The notes under the pieces: model-generated | Databases searched by the model: none | Told to the model about the DNA's origin: nothing | The model's input: the letters and a program-made list of their open reading frames with translations, nothing else | Program-made: the position numbers and the translations under genes | From: Candidatus Dadabacteria bacterium | GTDB lineage: Bacteria; Desulfobacterota_D; UBA1144; Nemesobacterales; Nemesobacteraceae | DNA length: 32,206 nucleotides | NCBI GenBank assembly: GCA_026710625.1 | Contig: JAPOQQ010000004.1 | Span: forward strand, 1 to 32,206 | Direction: 5' to 3' | Part shown: in pieces, positions 31,709 through 32,206 of the stretch | Position numbering within the stretch: the first letter of the stretch is position 1 | How the letters are laid out: every line of letters begins with the position of its first letter

Positions 31709-32206
31709 ATGCGGGTGATTTTTATTGCCGTAATTATAATTGCCGCAGTGCTGTTCGTCGGCAACGCGAATGCTAGGTCCGCCAAGTTGAAACCGATTTC
31801 GTTCTGGGAAACCAGCGATGAAACCAGCGTAAAGCAGGTCGATCACAGCGCCTGGCAAGATATCCTGACCGCTTATCTGCGTACCCACAGCTCCGGTATT
31901 AACAAGTTTGACTACGCTGCGCTTAAGGCAAACGCAAAACACACCTCGAAGCTGGTCAAGTACTTAAACTACCTGCAGGGAGTTGACCCTAGGACCTATT
32001 CCCGGGCGGAGCAGAAAGCTTACTGGATCAATTTCTATAATGCCCTGACCGTGAAATTGGTGGTGGAGGCCTTCCCGGTTGATTCCATACGCGACATATG
32101 CAGAAACCGTGCTCCGGGTTCGGAATGCTCAGGTCCTTGGAATGAAGTCCATGCCAGAGTGGTCGGTCAGGACCTGACTTTGGACAATATTGAGAATGAT
32201 ATCCTT
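31709..32206 (+). CDS. Exported DUF547 protein, cut by the window edge
   Basis: The frame is open to the last base, giving the first 166 residues. From ATG 31709 the protein begins with a classical signal peptide: MR, a hydrophobic run to about residue 18, and a probable cleavage site after NANA. An in-frame ATG at 31664 would add 15 polar residues. The mature part shows DUF547 features: VDHSAWQDILTAYL, INKFDYAAL, QKAYWINFYNALTVKLVVE, and SIRDIC before PWNEV. DUF547 proteins are widespread exported proteins without a firmly established biochemical role. The end of the domain lies outside the window. Confidence 0.85.
   Translation, partial: MRVIFIAVIIIAAVLFVGNANARSAKLKPISFWETSDETSVKQVDHSAWQDILTAYLRTHSSGINKFDYAALKANAKHTSKLVKYLNYLQGVDPRTYSRAEQKAYWINFYNALTVKLVVEAFPVDSIRDICRNRAPGSECSGPWNEVHARVVGQDLTLDNIENDIL

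Noticed and set aside
31598-31942. Minus-strand ORFs opposite the start of the DUF547 gene
   Set aside because: The plus strand encodes a clear signal peptide and DUF547 motifs over the same bases, so these are shadows.

Overview
The window looks like the chromosome of a Gram-negative bacterium of moderate GC content. Conserved housekeeping blocks are broken by one accessory island. The order ftsH-folP-cdaA-cdaR-glmM-pdxJ-acpS, read on the minus strand, resembles the arrangement I know from Desulfobacterota (Deltaproteobacteria) and neighbouring phyla such as Dadabacteria. That placement is inference from gene order only; no rRNA or other taxonomic marker is present.

Layout. (1) 1-881: the tail of an unidentified gene, a probable terminator, then a RelBE-like toxin-antitoxin operon with a readable promoter and a repeated candidate operator. 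(2) 891-11607, minus strand: a small unknown protein and a cysteine synthase, then a long colinear block running ftsH, folP, cdaA (diadenylate cyclase), cdaR (YbbR), glmM, pdxJ, acpS, folC and a class II histone-deacetylase-like hydrolase. It joins membrane proteolysis, folate and PLP synthesis, lipid carrier activation, cell-wall precursor synthesis and c-di-AMP signalling. (3) 11695-15229: penicillin-binding protein 1A (plus) converging on purU (minus). (4) 15299-21147: a scar followed by an island. The scar joins the 3' end of a diverged copy of the SDR gene to collapsed pieces of a diverged copy of the PBP1A gene. The island holds a DUF5131 three-Cys-motif protein with its partner TcmP (plus), converging on an MmeI-like type IIG restriction-modification enzyme and a small coupled unknown ORF (minus). 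The SDR remnant and the intact SDR gene therefore flank the island as imperfect direct repeats. (5) 21148-25381, minus: an SDR lacking the usual catalytic Tyr/Lys, an FmdB-type zinc ribbon protein, and lutC-lutB-lutA for lactate oxidation. (6) 25489-32206: a HIT protein, ileS with a degenerate C-terminal zinc site, an unknown acidic protein, a potassium-channel-like protein, a GT-C-like membrane glycosyltransferase, and the start of a secreted DUF547 protein cut by the window edge.

The best candidate for an under-described system is DUF5131-TcmP, together with the small ORF that overlaps the end of the type IIG enzyme. The pair is a known but, to my knowledge, functionally uncharacterised association. 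The small ORF I do not recognise at all. The scar beside them gives an unusually readable record of how this locus was rearranged. No CRISPR array, tRNA, rRNA, transposase or integrase was recognised.
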